From contig VLTN01000033.1 of NCBI GenBank assembly GCA_008330645.1, forward strand, positions 1 through 64,000: a stretch of DNA of 64,000 nt. The letters run 5' to 3'. The notes under the pieces are model-generated. The model had not been told where the DNA came from. It saw nothing but the letters and a program-made list of their open reading frames with translations, and did no database searches. The position numbers were made by a program, and so were the translations under genes. The stretch's first letter is position 1; the number at the start of each line of letters is the position of its first letter. Positions 38,787-49,035 of this stretch are shown piece after piece. Origin of the DNA: Cafeteria roenbergensis (Eukaryota; Sar; Bigyra; Bicosoecida; Cafeteriaceae).

Positions 38787-39855
38787 ATGGGTGAGCAGCC
38801 CGGGCGCTGGGCTGCGCGCTAGGGGCGCCGCGCTGCTGCCTGGGGCCCGCCCGCGGGCGCGGGCGGCGGGCGGGCCGCGCCCTTGCGCGCTCACCTCTGC
38901 CAGAGAGCTTTGCCATCACGGCCGCGCCTCCGCCCGCCCCAGCCACGGCTGCCCCGCGCCCTTGCCCCGTCCTCGACTGACCGCAGCTATCACCCGCGAC
39001 TCGCGGCACAAGCGCCGCGCCACCGGCGGCCGCCGGGCGGTGCACAAGAAGAAGCGGAAGTTCGAGACTGGCCGCCCCGCCGCCATGACCAAGCTTGGCG
39101 AGAAGCGTGTGCACCTCGTGCGCGCACGCGGTGGCAACACCAAGTTCCGGGCTCTCCGCCTCAACGAGGGCAACTTCAGCTGGGGTTCCACCGGTGAGCA
39201 CGCCTGGCCGCGGACGCTTGGGACGACCCGGGACCGCTTGCGCTGGCGGGCATCGATCGCTCGCCGCCCCGGCCTCGCGCCGCGCCCGCTGCGCGAACTG
39301 GCCGCGCCGCTGCCCTCCCCGGGAGGCGCACGCACATGGGAAGTCCGGTCTTGGCAGGGAGGGACGCTTGGAGCCCCCCGGCCGTGCAGCCTGCTGCCAC
39401 GCTTTTTGCTCTTCGCTGCCCTGCTGCCCTGCCATTCCGCAGTCATCGCGCGCAAGACCCGCATCCTTGACGTCGTGTACAACGCCTCCAACAACGAGCT
39501 TGTGCGTACCAAGACTCTCGTGAAGAACGCCATCGTCGAGATCGATGCCACCCCCTTCCGCGAGTGGTTCGAGAAGTTCTACAGCTTCCGCGTGCCCATC
39601 AAGGGCAAGGAGGCTGGCGGCCCCATCGAGGTGACCGGCAAGGACGGCAAGACCCCGACCAAGGTCAAGGCCCGCCAGGCAGAGGCTGCCAAGTTCCTGA
39701 AGGACGACCGCTTCACGGAGCAGTTCGCCCAGGGCCGCCTTCTTGCGTGCGTGAGCTCCCGCCCCGGCCAGCACGGCCGCGCGGATGGCTACCTCCTCGA
39801 GGGCAAGGAGCTGGAGTTCTACTCCCGCCAGCTCTCGCTCAAGAAGAAGAAGTGA
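38787..39855 (+). CDS. RPS8: 40S ribosomal protein eS8
   Basis: Three exons: 38787-38790 (only ATGG), 38987-39193 and 39443-39855. The introns are 196 and 249 bases (GTGAGC...CCGCAG and GTGAGC...TCCGCAG). The product is 207 residues, as expected for eS8 (208 in human). It begins [16 protein letters not shown], then [12 protein letters not shown] and [13 protein letters not shown]. Exon 3 continues with [42 protein letters not shown] and LEGKELEFY, and the C-terminus is KKKK. eS8 is a structural protein of the small subunit. The minute first coding exon is typical of ribosomal protein genes and would be missed by ORF-based calling. Its role, family and exon phases all agree. Confidence 0.95.
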
Positions 39856-40191
39856 GCGTGATGAGCTCGCCTTTGGTATGCACCACCCTTGTGAGGACAG
39901 TCCTGCGCCGAGCGAGGTTGTGTGTGTACCTGGATGCCATTTCCCCCACCTTCTCCCCCAAACCTGGAAGCCTTCCCTGAGGGGCGCCCCTGCCGAGCGC
40001 ACTCTGTACACACGCCAGGCCAGCTCGTGTGGAGTGTGTGCCCGGATTCGGGAGCCGGGAGAGCGGCCTGGGAGGCACGAGCCCCCGAATTGCACACGAG
40101 GGCACGCAGCGAGGAAAACGGCGACACAGCACAGCTTAGAGCAGCGAATCACAGCGAATCACGCGGGGCGCAGACGGGCAGGCCGGTACGC
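39856..40191. other. Convergent spacer, eS8 / cysteine synthase
   Basis: 336 bases between two converging 3' ends. C/T-rich with a CCCCCACCTTCTCCCCC stretch near 39945. No gene or RNA structure seen. Confidence 0.5.
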
Positions 40192-41704
40192 TCAGTCGAA
40201 AGCCACCAGGTGGCGGTGCTCGGGCGCGACGGCCTCGAACAGGCCCTTGTCCTCGAGCCAGGAGCGGCTGAAGAGGCGGCTCTGGTAGCGCGCCGCGCCG
40301 TCGCAAAGCACAGTGCTGACCACCTTGCCGGGCCCCAGGCGCTGCGCCATATCGTAGGCTGCCACCACGTTGAGGCACGATGAGGCTCCGAGGAAGAGGC
40401 CCTCCTCCGCCAGCAGCCGGAAGACCATGGCCACCGTGCGCTCGTCCGGCACGTGGATGGCCCCGTCCAGCTCTGTGTCGGCCAGGTTGTCGGTGATGCG
40501 CCCCTGCCCGATGCCCTCTGTGATGCTGGAGCCGGAGCGCTCCATCTTTGCGCCGCCGCTGGTCACCCACGAGTAGAGCACGGACCCGGGGGGATCCGCG
40601 AGGAAGACCTTGGTCGACCCGCCAGACGCCGCCTTCAGGGCGCGCGAAATGCCCGCAAGCGTGCCTCCCGTCCCGGTCGCGCACACGAACCCGTCCAGCT
40701 TGCCGCCCGTCTGCGCCCACAGCTCGGGGCCGGTCGTCTCCTCGTGCGCGCGCCTGTTGTTCACGTTGTCGAACTGGTTGGTCCACACGGCTGCGGAGGC
40801 AGGGGCGCCGGCAGTCGCACATCGGCGAGCGGTGGGGCGGGCGGGCTCGGTGCGGAAGGAGTGCGGCGCGCTTGGAGGGGGGGGAGGGGGGAGCACAGCG
40901 TGCGACGGCAGCCAGCGACCGCAACCGCACCCGCACGGACCCAGCAGCCTGGTGCGCGACAGTGGGCTCACCGTTCTCGTGGGACTCTGCGTACTCCATG
41001 GCGAGGTGGTTGTAGTTCATCGGGTCCGTGAAGGGGACGGCGGGGACCGGGCGCACGTCAGCGCCCAGCACTCGCAGCAGCGAGATCTTTTCCTGGCTCT
41101 GGGTGTCCGGCATATAGATAACGCACTTGTAGCCGCGCGCGTTGCACACGTGCGCAAGGCCGATGCCGGTGTTCCCGGCCGTGCCTTCGACCACGGTCCC
41201 GCCTGGCTTCAATTTGCCTGCGACGGGGCAGCCACGACGCCACGTCCGGACGCCACAGGCGCTTGCTGGCGCGGCCGAGTCGGCGCCAGAGCCATGCTGC
41301 CACGAGCCGCGCAGTGGCGCAACGGCGCGCGGGGCGTGGGGGCGCTGGCGGGGACGGCGGGCCATCAGGGGCCGCGGCAGGGGGCGGCAGGTGGGTCAGC
41401 CGCCAAAGACCCCGTGGCGATGGGAATGGCACGGCTCACCCGATTCCTCCGCGGCCTTGACAAGAAACAGCGCCGCGCGGTCCTTGATGCTGCCGCCCGG
41501 GTTCAGGAACTCGGCCTTGCCCAGGATCTCGCAGCCAGTCTCCTCGGAGAGGCTGTTCAGGCGGATCAGAGGGGTGTTTCCGACCGCGCCAGGCAGCCCG
41601 AGCCGGACAGCGCCCGCGTCGATGGGCGGGGTCGGCACGACCCCCACCGTCGAGACGGAGCGGGCGCCCCGGAGGGCGGCGCTAGCGGCCCTTGCAGCGC
41701 GCAT
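40192..41704 (-). CDS. Cysteine synthase-like PLP enzyme, probably mitochondrial
   Basis: Three exons on the minus strand: 41704-41440, 41217-40972 and 40790-40192. Introns of 222 and 181 bases (GTGAGC...CGCAG) join in frame to give 369 residues. The start at 41704 yields [19 protein letters not shown], a typical mitochondrial presequence; the frame extends 45 codons upstream without support. Exon 1 carries [18 protein letters not shown] and the PLP lysine motif [11 protein letters not shown]. Exon 2 has [11 protein letters not shown] (phosphate/substrate loop) and exon 3 [11 protein letters not shown]. The enzyme makes cysteine from O-acetylserine and sulfide in classical members. The long form and C-terminal [12 protein letters not shown] are closer to fungal Cys12/YGR012W-type mitochondrial proteins, whose reaction is less clear. 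No CBS domain follows, so it is not full-length cystathionine beta-synthase. Confidence 0.88.
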
Positions 41705-42151
41705 CGGCAGTTGTGGGTCGTGGGCGGGGGCGGGGGACGTTTGCCGACGGCAATGTGACGGGTCGCGAAGCCAGCTTGCGTGTTGGAGCCCTGCCGGACC
41801 CTGCGGCGACGCCAGATGTGCAACCAGGCGCCCCTGCACCCCTGTGGCGCGGCGCTTGCCCCGCTCGGCCGGGGTGCAACTGACGCGAGCCGGCCCCTTT
41901 GCCAGTTCTGGGTTGCCCCTGACGTCAGAGGACAGCGGGGGGGGCGGTCGCGGCTGGCCAACTGCCCTTTGAGATGCGGCTCGGTTCGCTCACTCCGCCG
42001 AGCCTTGCCGGCGCGCAAAGGCCGTGCGCGCGCTCTCTCTCTCCCACACACACACTCACACGTTTGCTTCCCCCCACCTCATCTCTCGGGCATTGCCTGG
42101 GCAGCCGCGCGCAAAACAAACACCGTCGTGCCGTTGCTGGCAAGCGCTGAC
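41705..42151. other. Spacer with CT/CA microsatellite
   Basis: 447 bases upstream of the cysteine synthase start and downstream of the PP2C stop. It contains (CT)n followed by (CA)n at about 42031-42060 and GC-rich sequence. It must hold the cysteine synthase promoter. No gene seen. Confidence 0.5.
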
Positions 42152-45131
42152 TCACACCTCGGCCGCAACCAGCTCGACAGGCCCGAAGCCCGTCCCGCTC
42201 GCTGCGGGGTCCAGGTCGCCATGGCCCGCACGCTCCCGCGCGGCGAGGGCCGCCTCCTTTGCAACCTCCGTGAACACGCGGGCGCGAAGCACGCGCTCGC
42301 CCATGGCAGAGCGGGGAGTGTCCAGCAGGGTGCGGCGCGTGCGGTGGCTTGCAATGCCCGCCGCTTCCGGCGCCTCGCCGTTGGCATCTGCGGCGGAGCT
42401 TGGCCCGGCAAAGTGGAACGCCCCAGGCATGGACGCGCGGCGCTCGCCCAGGTCGGCTACGGGGAGCGCTTGGAAGTCGCCCGCGCCGCCCGCGCCGCTG
42501 ACGCTGACAGAGCGACTGCGTGCCGCCGCCTCGGACCCAAGGCCGGTGGGCAGCTCGCCGTCCAGGGGCAGCGTCAGGTCCACAGCGCGAGCGTCAGCAG
42601 GAGCGGCCAGCTCGCTGGCTGCCGCCTCCCCCGCCGCGAGCGCCGTGTCCTCCTCCTCGTCGCCGTCCTCATCCTCGCGCCAACCCACGCGCCGGCGTTC
42701 TTTGCGGCGGGCATCCGCCGCCGTCGCCACGCGGAGCCCGCCCTCCGGCGTGAGCGACCCGCTGGACTCCTGGCCGCTGGCGGAGCGCGACCTGGCGGCC
42801 GCAGAGCCCGCCGCCGCCGCACCGGCAGCAGCGCCGGCAGAGTCCCTTCCCGGGAGGTCAGGCTCCGCATCGCTGTCTTCGCCGCCACGACGGGCGGCCC
42901 CGGGCGAGGACGGGGCGGCCGCGGCGCCGGCGGCTTGCGCGGTGTCCTGCTCTGCGCCCGCCGACACCCCGCTCGCCGAGCGCGCCGGGGTGTCCAGTCC
43001 GGCGAGCAGCGGCGCGCCGCTGGAGGCGCCGCGGAAGCGCTTGGGGCCGTCGGCGGCCGCCGGCAGACCCCCCGCGCGGCGCGCAAACCCGGCGCCCCTG
43101 CCCCAGCCCCCGCACTCGGCAGTGCGCCGCGGGCGGCCGGTGCGCTCGTCGATGGGCGGCCCCCTCTGGTTGAAGACGACGACCACGACGCTCGCGTTGT
43201 CGCGGGAGCCGCGCACGTCGATGGCCTCGTTGAGCAGCATCTCCGCGGACAGCGTTGCCGAGCGCGTCTCGCGCAGGTACTTCTTGGTGGTGTTCACGAG
43301 GTCCTGCTTGCGGGGGAACTTGTCGAACAGGCCGTCGCTGCCCATGACCAGGAACTCCTCCTCCCCCGTGAGCTCCACCACGCGCACGTGCGGGTCCGGG
43401 ATGATCGACGCGGGCCGGCCGATCTTGAGCTGCGCCACGCCGACGCTGCGACTGACCGCCAGCGCGCCCTCAACGCGGAACACGCTGCCCCGCAGGTGGA
43501 CGTTGCCGCCGGCCTTGCGAATGCGCTTCACCTCGGCCTCGCTGGAGGCCTTGTGCGGCCTGGAGAGCTCCTTGGGGCGGCCGCGCACGCTCAGCACGGC
43601 CTCGCAGTCTCCCACGTTGAAGACGACGAGGGCGTCGCCGACGATGGTGGCCGCCGCCAGGCAGGTGCCCGCGGTGTCCCCCATGGTCTCCCTGCGCGAC
43701 AGAACCCACTCGTCGATGCTGCGCATCAGCCAGTTCAGCCGCGGCCGCACCGCGGTCGCTGCCACGCACGGGCGCGAGCGGGCGTGCACCGCGCCGCGGA
43801 ACACGACCTCCGGGCCGGCGGGGGCGCCGGGCAGCGTGGACAGGCGCTGGCGAGACGCGTCGTCCGGCTGGGCCCAACCCGGCACGACCGCAGAGGCGGG
43901 GGGGGCGGCCGCAGGCGCGTCGCCAGCCCCGGCGGCAGCCGTCGCTGCTTCTGCTTCAGCTTCTGCTGCCGCTGCTGCAGCTGCTGCGGCGGCGGCCTGA
44001 GCCGTGGCGACGGCCCGCTTGGCGTCCTCGGGGGTGGGGGCAGACAGCGCACGGACTGTGGCGGCCGGGAGCAGTCGCTGCAGCCGATTCGAGACCTGGT
44101 CGCCCCCGTGACCGTCCAGGACTGCGAAGAAGCACACGCGGGAGCCAAGAGCCTCCGGGGCGGGCTTGGCCTTCGCCTCGTCCGCGCCGCCCGTCACGCT
44201 CCGGCGCGAGCCCAGCAACAGCGTGCGCTCGGCCCCCGTCATCCGGCGCGGCAGATCCTTGCCCTCCTTGAGCAGCCGGCTCGCCTCCTGCCGGCGCGTG
44301 GTCAGCCAGTCGGCGTGCACAGCGACGCGGTCCTCGTCCTTGGTCGAGAAACCCATGCGGTAGCGCCCCGCCGCGATGATCCCCAGCTGCGGGTTGTGCT
44401 GCCCGCGGTCGCCAGGCTCGATGTCCGGCAGCGGCTCTTCGTCGGGGGGCAGCACGATGTCGTCCGGGTTGCGAGTGGGCTGCGGCAGCGCCCACAACTC
44501 GTCCACTCGCGTTGGCCGCGACGTCACGGGCTTGTTCGTGTCTGCGGGCAGCAGCGCAAGGTCGTCGGGGGGAGCACAATGGGGCACGGTGTGCCCCGGG
44601 CGCGGCCGGGGCGCGAGGCGGCGCGCGGAACTGCGTGCGCAGCGCGGGGCAGCCAGCCACTGACGCCGCTTGCCACGCATCGCGGCGGCAGCCGCGGCCT
44701 TGCCGCTTGCTCCTCGGGCGGCTGCTCGCGCCCCGAGCCTGCCACGGCTTCGCCCTGGAGGCGCGAGGAGCCGGCCAGCTGGCAGCCCGCCAGGCGCGCC
44801 GCGCCCTGATGGCGGGCGAGCGCCAAGCGAAACGCCTGCCGCAGGCGATTGAGCGAGGGGGCGGAAGCCAGCAAGTTGCGCGCCCCCCGCGCCGCAGCCC
44901 GCCCTCTCTCGTCCCTGCGTCGCGGTCACGCCTGTGCCGAGAGGCGCGGCCCAGGAGGGCCCGCGCGGAGGCCTCACCGAGCGTCTTGGCGTGGCCGCCA
45001 GGGCGATTCCCGCCGCGGCCCACCGCGCCGCCGGGCTGCGAGTTGGCAATGGCCCGGATGGCGTCCGCCGAAGGCAGCGTTTGCGAGCGGTGGGACCCCG
45101 CAGCGGAAGGGTTCGACGCAGCGCACCCCAT
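42152..45131 (-). CDS. PP2C-family protein phosphatase with acylated N-terminus
   Basis: Two exons: 45131-44978, starting MGCAASNPSAAGSH, and 44541-42152; the 436-base intron (GTGAGG...CTGCCCGCAG, preceded by a C/T-rich tract) joins in frame to give 847 residues. Gly2 and Cys3 with Ser6 form a strong N-myristoylation plus palmitoylation signal, so the enzyme should sit at membranes. The PPM catalytic domain covers about residues 60-545. It includes FSTKDEDRVAV, FFAVLDGHGGDQVSN (metal Asp), GDTAGTCLAAATIV, VVFNVGDCEAVLS, LAVSRSVG, LVMGSDGLFDKF and GSRDNASVVVVV (metal Asp). These are Mg/Mn-dependent Ser/Thr phosphatases. About 90 residues of Ala-rich sequence interrupt the domain. The C-terminal 300 residues are disordered and Ser/Ala/Arg-rich, probably regulatory. 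Confidence 0.87.
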
Positions 45132-45472
45132 TCCCAGGACGGCGGCCCCCTCAGCAACTGGCGGCGGTCCTCAAGCGGGATAGGGGGGGAGCGAGCCGGC
45201 GAAATAGCAAGTGCGCAATTTGTGTGGGGTTTGGTAGCCTCGTGGTAACTCACCGTCCCCGGCCCCCGACTCTGCCTTCAAACTGCGGAGTTTTGCCACG
45301 GGTTCGCGCCGGCCGCAGGCATGCGCCACGCTCCAGCCGCGGCACAAAACACACCCACAGGTGAGCAGACACACAGGCACACACACGCATGCGCGCAGAC
45401 ACACACATGCAAACGAAAACACTGGCACAGTCGCCCCGCCGCTCGGCGCAGTCGCGCCCGCCGCCGTCCTGC
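45132..45472. other. Spacer with CA-rich microsatellite
   Basis: 341 bases between the PP2C start and the cyclophilin stop. An interrupted (CA)n/(CACG)n tract covers about 45346-45425. The minus-strand PP2C frame happens to be open into it up to 45253, but the exon-1 model explains the N-terminus better. No gene seen. Confidence 0.55.
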
Positions 45473-46540
45473 TCAGTTGGGCTTGGCCTCCACCTGGCCG
45501 GCCTTGCAGACGCGAATGGCGGTCACGGGCGCGCCGGATTCCGTTCCCAGCTCGCCGATGGCGTGCACCACGTCCATTCCCGAGACGACGCGTCCGAAAA
45601 CGACATGCCTGCCGTCCAGCCAGGGGGTGCGGCCGAGCGTGATGTAGAACTGGCTGCTGTTCGTGCCCGGCCCGCTGTTGGCCATGGCCACCGCGCCCGC
45701 CTCGCCGTGCTTGAGCTCAAAGGTCTCGTCGTCGAAGCGCGGGCCGTAGATGCTCAGCCCGCTGGTGCCGTTGCCGAGGATGATGTCGCCGCCCTGGACC
45801 ATGAAGCCGGGGATCACTCGGTGCACGGGCGAGCCGGCGTAGGCCAGCTTCACCGAGCTGGAGCGGCCCTTGGGGCCCAGCTTCACGGAGCCGCGCTCGC
45901 CAGTGCAGAGGGCGCGGAAGTTCTCGGCGGTGCGCGGCGCCGTATCGCGGCGGAGCTCGATCTCCACGCGGCCGCCCGACGGAAGCTGCTTGCCCTTGGC
46001 TTCGAGCTCAAGGAACACGACCGGGTTGGCCGCCCGGGCGGCCGATGCCGCGCCGTCCGCGTCGCCGTCTGCGACGGGCACGCCGGCGCGGGTGGACGCG
46101 TACTTGGCCGCGGCGCGGCGCAGCTTCTTTTGCCACGAGGAGTCCTCGACCTCCTCCGCGCCCGCCGCAAGGGCAGCAGCCTCGGCCGCGTCGTCCGTCA
46201 GGTTGTCCTCGCGGAAAATTCCGCGTCGCGCAAGCACGTCCTCTTCGACCATGGTGTACCCCACGTAGCCCAGTGCAGCGAGCGATGTCACGCCGATGGA
46301 TGTCAGCAGCCAGGACGTCCCCGCCACGGGCGCCTTGTCCCCGCTGCCGGGCGCTCCAGGCGCCGAGTGGCTCGCGCGAACGGACCCGCGCGCGCTCGTG
46401 GCGCCCCGGGGCGCGCAGGCGGTCCAGGCCCTGGACGGGGGCGCTGGCGTGCGGCGGCTGACATCGCCGACAGTCGCACCGCGCACGCGGCCGACGAGCG
46501 GCGCCCTGAGCATGGAGGTGGCAGTGCGGCGCATCGCCAT
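45473..46540 (-). CDS. Mitochondrial membrane-anchored cyclophilin (peptidyl-prolyl isomerase)
   Basis: 355 residues from ATG 46540. The N-terminus MAMRRTATSMLRAPLVGRVR is rich in Arg and small residues, as in mitochondrial presequences. A hydrophobic stretch (SWLLTSIGVTSLAALGYVGY, about 87-106) should anchor it in a membrane. The C-terminal ~190 residues are a complete cyclophilin domain: RTAENFRALCTGERG, the catalytic RVIPGFMVQGGD, MANSGPGTNSSQFYITL and WLDGRHVVFGRVVSGMDVV. The Trp that gives cyclosporin binding is present. It likely assists folding in the intermembrane space or matrix. The frame extends far upstream to 47554 but there overlaps the MORN gene and is rejected. Confidence 0.9.
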   Translation of the reverse strand: MAMRRTATSMLRAPLVGRVRGATVGDVSRRTPAPPSRAWTACAPRGATSARGSVRASHSAPGAPGSGDKAPVAGTSWLLTSIGVTSLAALGYVGYTMVEEDVLARRGIFREDNLTDDAAEAAALAAGAEEVEDSSWQKKLRRAAAKYASTRAGVPVADGDADGAASAARAANPVVFLELEAKGKQLPSGGRVEIELRRDTAPRTAENFRALCTGERGSVKLGPKGRSSSVKLAYAGSPVHRVIPGFMVQGGDIILGNGTSGLSIYGPRFDDETFELKHGEAGAVAMANSGPGTNSSQFYITLGRTPWLDGRHVVFGRVVSGMDVVHAIGELGTESGAPVTAIRVCKAGQVEAKPN

Positions 46541-46768
46541 AGCAACGCGAGCGGGCGCGAGAGGGGGCCGGCCTGCAGCCTCGCGAGGAGGGTGCGCCGC
46601 GGCAGCGGTTCGACGGCAGGCCAGCTGCCCGCCGCGCCGGGGCTCTGCCGGCGCGCAGCCAAGTCGCTGGCGAACCCGAAAACCAAAACGACTCGGGGAG
46701 CGAGCGCCATCTGCAACGGCAGGCCACCGAGCACAGCGCTCGCCGCCCGGGGGCCCGTCCGCGCGAAG
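46541..46768. promoter_or_regulatory. Divergent promoter region, cyclophilin / MORN protein
   Basis: 228 bases between two start codons on opposite strands. AACCCGAAAACCAAAACGAC near 46673 is an A-rich patch in otherwise GC-rich DNA. Promoter function is inferred from gene layout only. Confidence 0.4.
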
Positions 46769-48507
46769 ATGCAGTACACTGGGCAGATCCAGGTGAGGCG
46801 GGCGCGCTCGGCCACGCGAGGGCGCGCGCAGCCGTCGAGTTGAGGCCTCGGGGCGCGGGCGCGGTCGCGGTGCCGCTCGGATCGCCCCGTCTCGCGCGCC
46901 CGTCCCCGCCTGCTCCCGCCGCTGCCCGGGAATCGCGCGGCTGGCCCGCGCCCCGTGCAAGCCGCTCTCGGCTCCGGCTCCGCTCGCTCGCTCCGGGCTC
47001 TCTGCAGGATGGCCAAATGCATGGCGAGGGCACCTTGGTCTACCCCAATGGCGAGAAGTACGAGGGCCAGTGGGTGCTCGGCAAGAGGTGAGCCCGGGCG
47101 GCCCCGCGCCCTGCCCTGCCTCCCCCTCCCCTTCATGCCGCAGCCCGGCGCCGCATCGGGGCGCGGCGGTCCTTCTACGCCCCGCGGGGGCGTGCCGTGG
47201 CCGCGGGCGACGGGCGATTTCCGCCGCCCGAGGAGGCGCCCGTTGCAGGCGGTCTGCTCGGCCCCGCCCGCCCCTGCTCCCGGAGCACGGCCCTCGCCGC
47301 GCCGTGTCGCTCGGCCACGCGTTCCCCCCATGCGCCGTGCTGAGCTCGCGAGGCGCAGGCACGGCACGGGCACGTATGTGTACCTGGACGGCGGCACCTA
47401 CGATGGCGAGTGGGTGGACGACAAGATTCACGGCAAGGGCGTGTCTCAGTACGCAAACGGCAACGTGTACGACGGCGACGTGAGCGCTTGCTGGCCTGTG
47501 CTGGTGGAGGCCTGCTTGAGGCGCTTGGTCGGCTGGCGCTTGGCGGCAAGTCATGCTCCCGCATTGCGCCGGAGCTTTCGTGGCAGCCCCGCCCCGCCAC
47601 GCCCCGCCACGCCCCGCTGCCCTGTCCCGTCCTGCCTTGGCTTGTGCCGCAGTGGGACAACGGGCGCATCCATGGCTTCGGCTCGCTGACCTATGCCGAC
47701 GGGGACCGCTACGCGGGCATGTGGGTGGACGGCAAAATGCACGGCCAGGGCACGTACTACTACGCCGACGGCGACAAGTACGAGGGGGAGTGGAAGGACG
47801 ACAAGCGGCACGGCAAGGGCAAGGTGACGTACATGGACGAGGACGGGCAGGTTGTCGAGACCTACGAGGGCCAGTGGGAGAACGGGCGCATGCACGGCCT
47901 CGGCAAGTACGTGTACGCGGACGGCGGCGTGTACGAGGGGCAGTGGCAGGACAGCAAGATGCACGGCCGCGGCAAGTACATCTTCCCCAACTCGAACAAG
48001 TACGAGGGCGAGTGGCGCGAGGACGTGAAGGAGGGCTACGGCGAGCTCGAGTACGTCAACGGCGAGAAGTACATGGGCGACTGGAAGAACGACAAGGCCC
48101 ACGGCAAGGGCACGCTCATCTACTCCCAGGGCGACCGCTACGTGGGCGACTGGGTGGAGGGCAAGAAGCACGGCGAGGGGGAGCTGCAGTACGCCAACGG
48201 GGACGTCTTCCGCGGCGAGTGGCGCGACGACCACGCCACGGGCCGCGGCACGCTCACCTACAGCACTGGAAACGTCTACCAGGGCGAGTGGCTCGAGGAC
48301 CGCCGCCACGGCTGGGGCGTCTTCAGCTGCGCGCAGGACGGATACCGGTACGAGGGCGAGTGGCGCTACGGCCGCAAGCACGGCAAGGGCACCATTTTCC
48401 TCCCCAACGGCGACAAGCTCGAGGGCGAGTTTGTCGAGGGTGGCCTCTCCGACAGGTGCAGCTACATCTTCGCAGGCGACAGCCCTTGGAACGACCCGGA
48501 CCTCTGA
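46769..48507 (+). CDS. MORN-repeat protein (ciliary/radial-spoke type candidate)
   Basis: Four exons: 46769-46792 (24 bases, MQYTGQIQ), 47008-47087, 47359-47479 and 47653-48507. All introns are GTGAGG/GTGAGC...CAG and phases fit, giving 359 residues. Almost the whole protein is MORN repeats of 23 residues; I count about 14 of the form Y-x-G-x-W followed by HGxG (for example [15 protein letters not shown] spanning the exon 2/3 join). MORN arrays bind membranes or serve as scaffolds. The closest style is radial spoke head RSPH1 and related flagellar proteins, supporting a flagellated organism, but a lipid-kinase-like or other scaffold role cannot be excluded. Splicing inside repeats restores the 23-residue period, good evidence for the exon model. 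Confidence 0.88.
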
Positions 48508-49035
48508 GCTCGTACCTCTCGGCGCGGACTGCCGCGCACCGCGCCGGCTTGCCCTGTGGCCCGGCGCGGATGGGCGCGCGCCCTTGCGACTCCCCTTTTG
48601 CGCCCAAGGGCGCCGTGCACCCCTCCCCGCCCCAGCGCCTGATTGGCCTGCCTGCTCCACGCCTTGCGTCGCCAGGGGAAATTTGTGCGTGTCAGTGCCC
48701 TCCGTGCCCCGCAAAGCGTGCCCTTCGTCTTGCCTGCCTGGATCGTGCCCCCCCCCCCCACCCCTCCCCCACCCTCGCACCCACCGCACACATAGCGCGA
48801 AGCTCGGGCCGTGGCGGGACTTTGCGCCAGTGCGGGCAGCAAGCTCGCTCCGGCAGACCTGGCGGCAGAGCCGAAGCCTCGGCGCCGGCCAGCTCGCGCC
48901 GCACGCTCCGCGCGGCCGCAAGCGTCGCACAGGGAAGCCGTTCGCGGCTGGGAGGCGGAGGCCCGGGATCGGCACGGCGCTGGGCTCCCGTTTGCTCGAC
49001 GCTGCGCTGGCGTTCGGGCTTCGGGTGGCGGCGCA
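48508..49035. other. Intergenic spacer with C-run
   Basis: 528 bases between two plus-strand genes. Contains a C-run of about 13 near 48748 followed by CCCCTCCCCCACCC. The downstream gene frame is open from 48811 but that stretch is Ala/Arg-rich leader-like sequence. No gene seen. Confidence 0.5.

Noticed and set aside
42031-42060. Possible CRISPR-like or structured repeat
   Set aside because: It is a simple CT/CA microsatellite without spacers, as is the CA-rich tract at 45346-45425.
46541-47554. N-terminal extension of the cyclophilin frame
   Set aside because: It crosses the divergent promoter and overlaps MORN exons on the other strand; a mitochondrial presequence starts at 46540.
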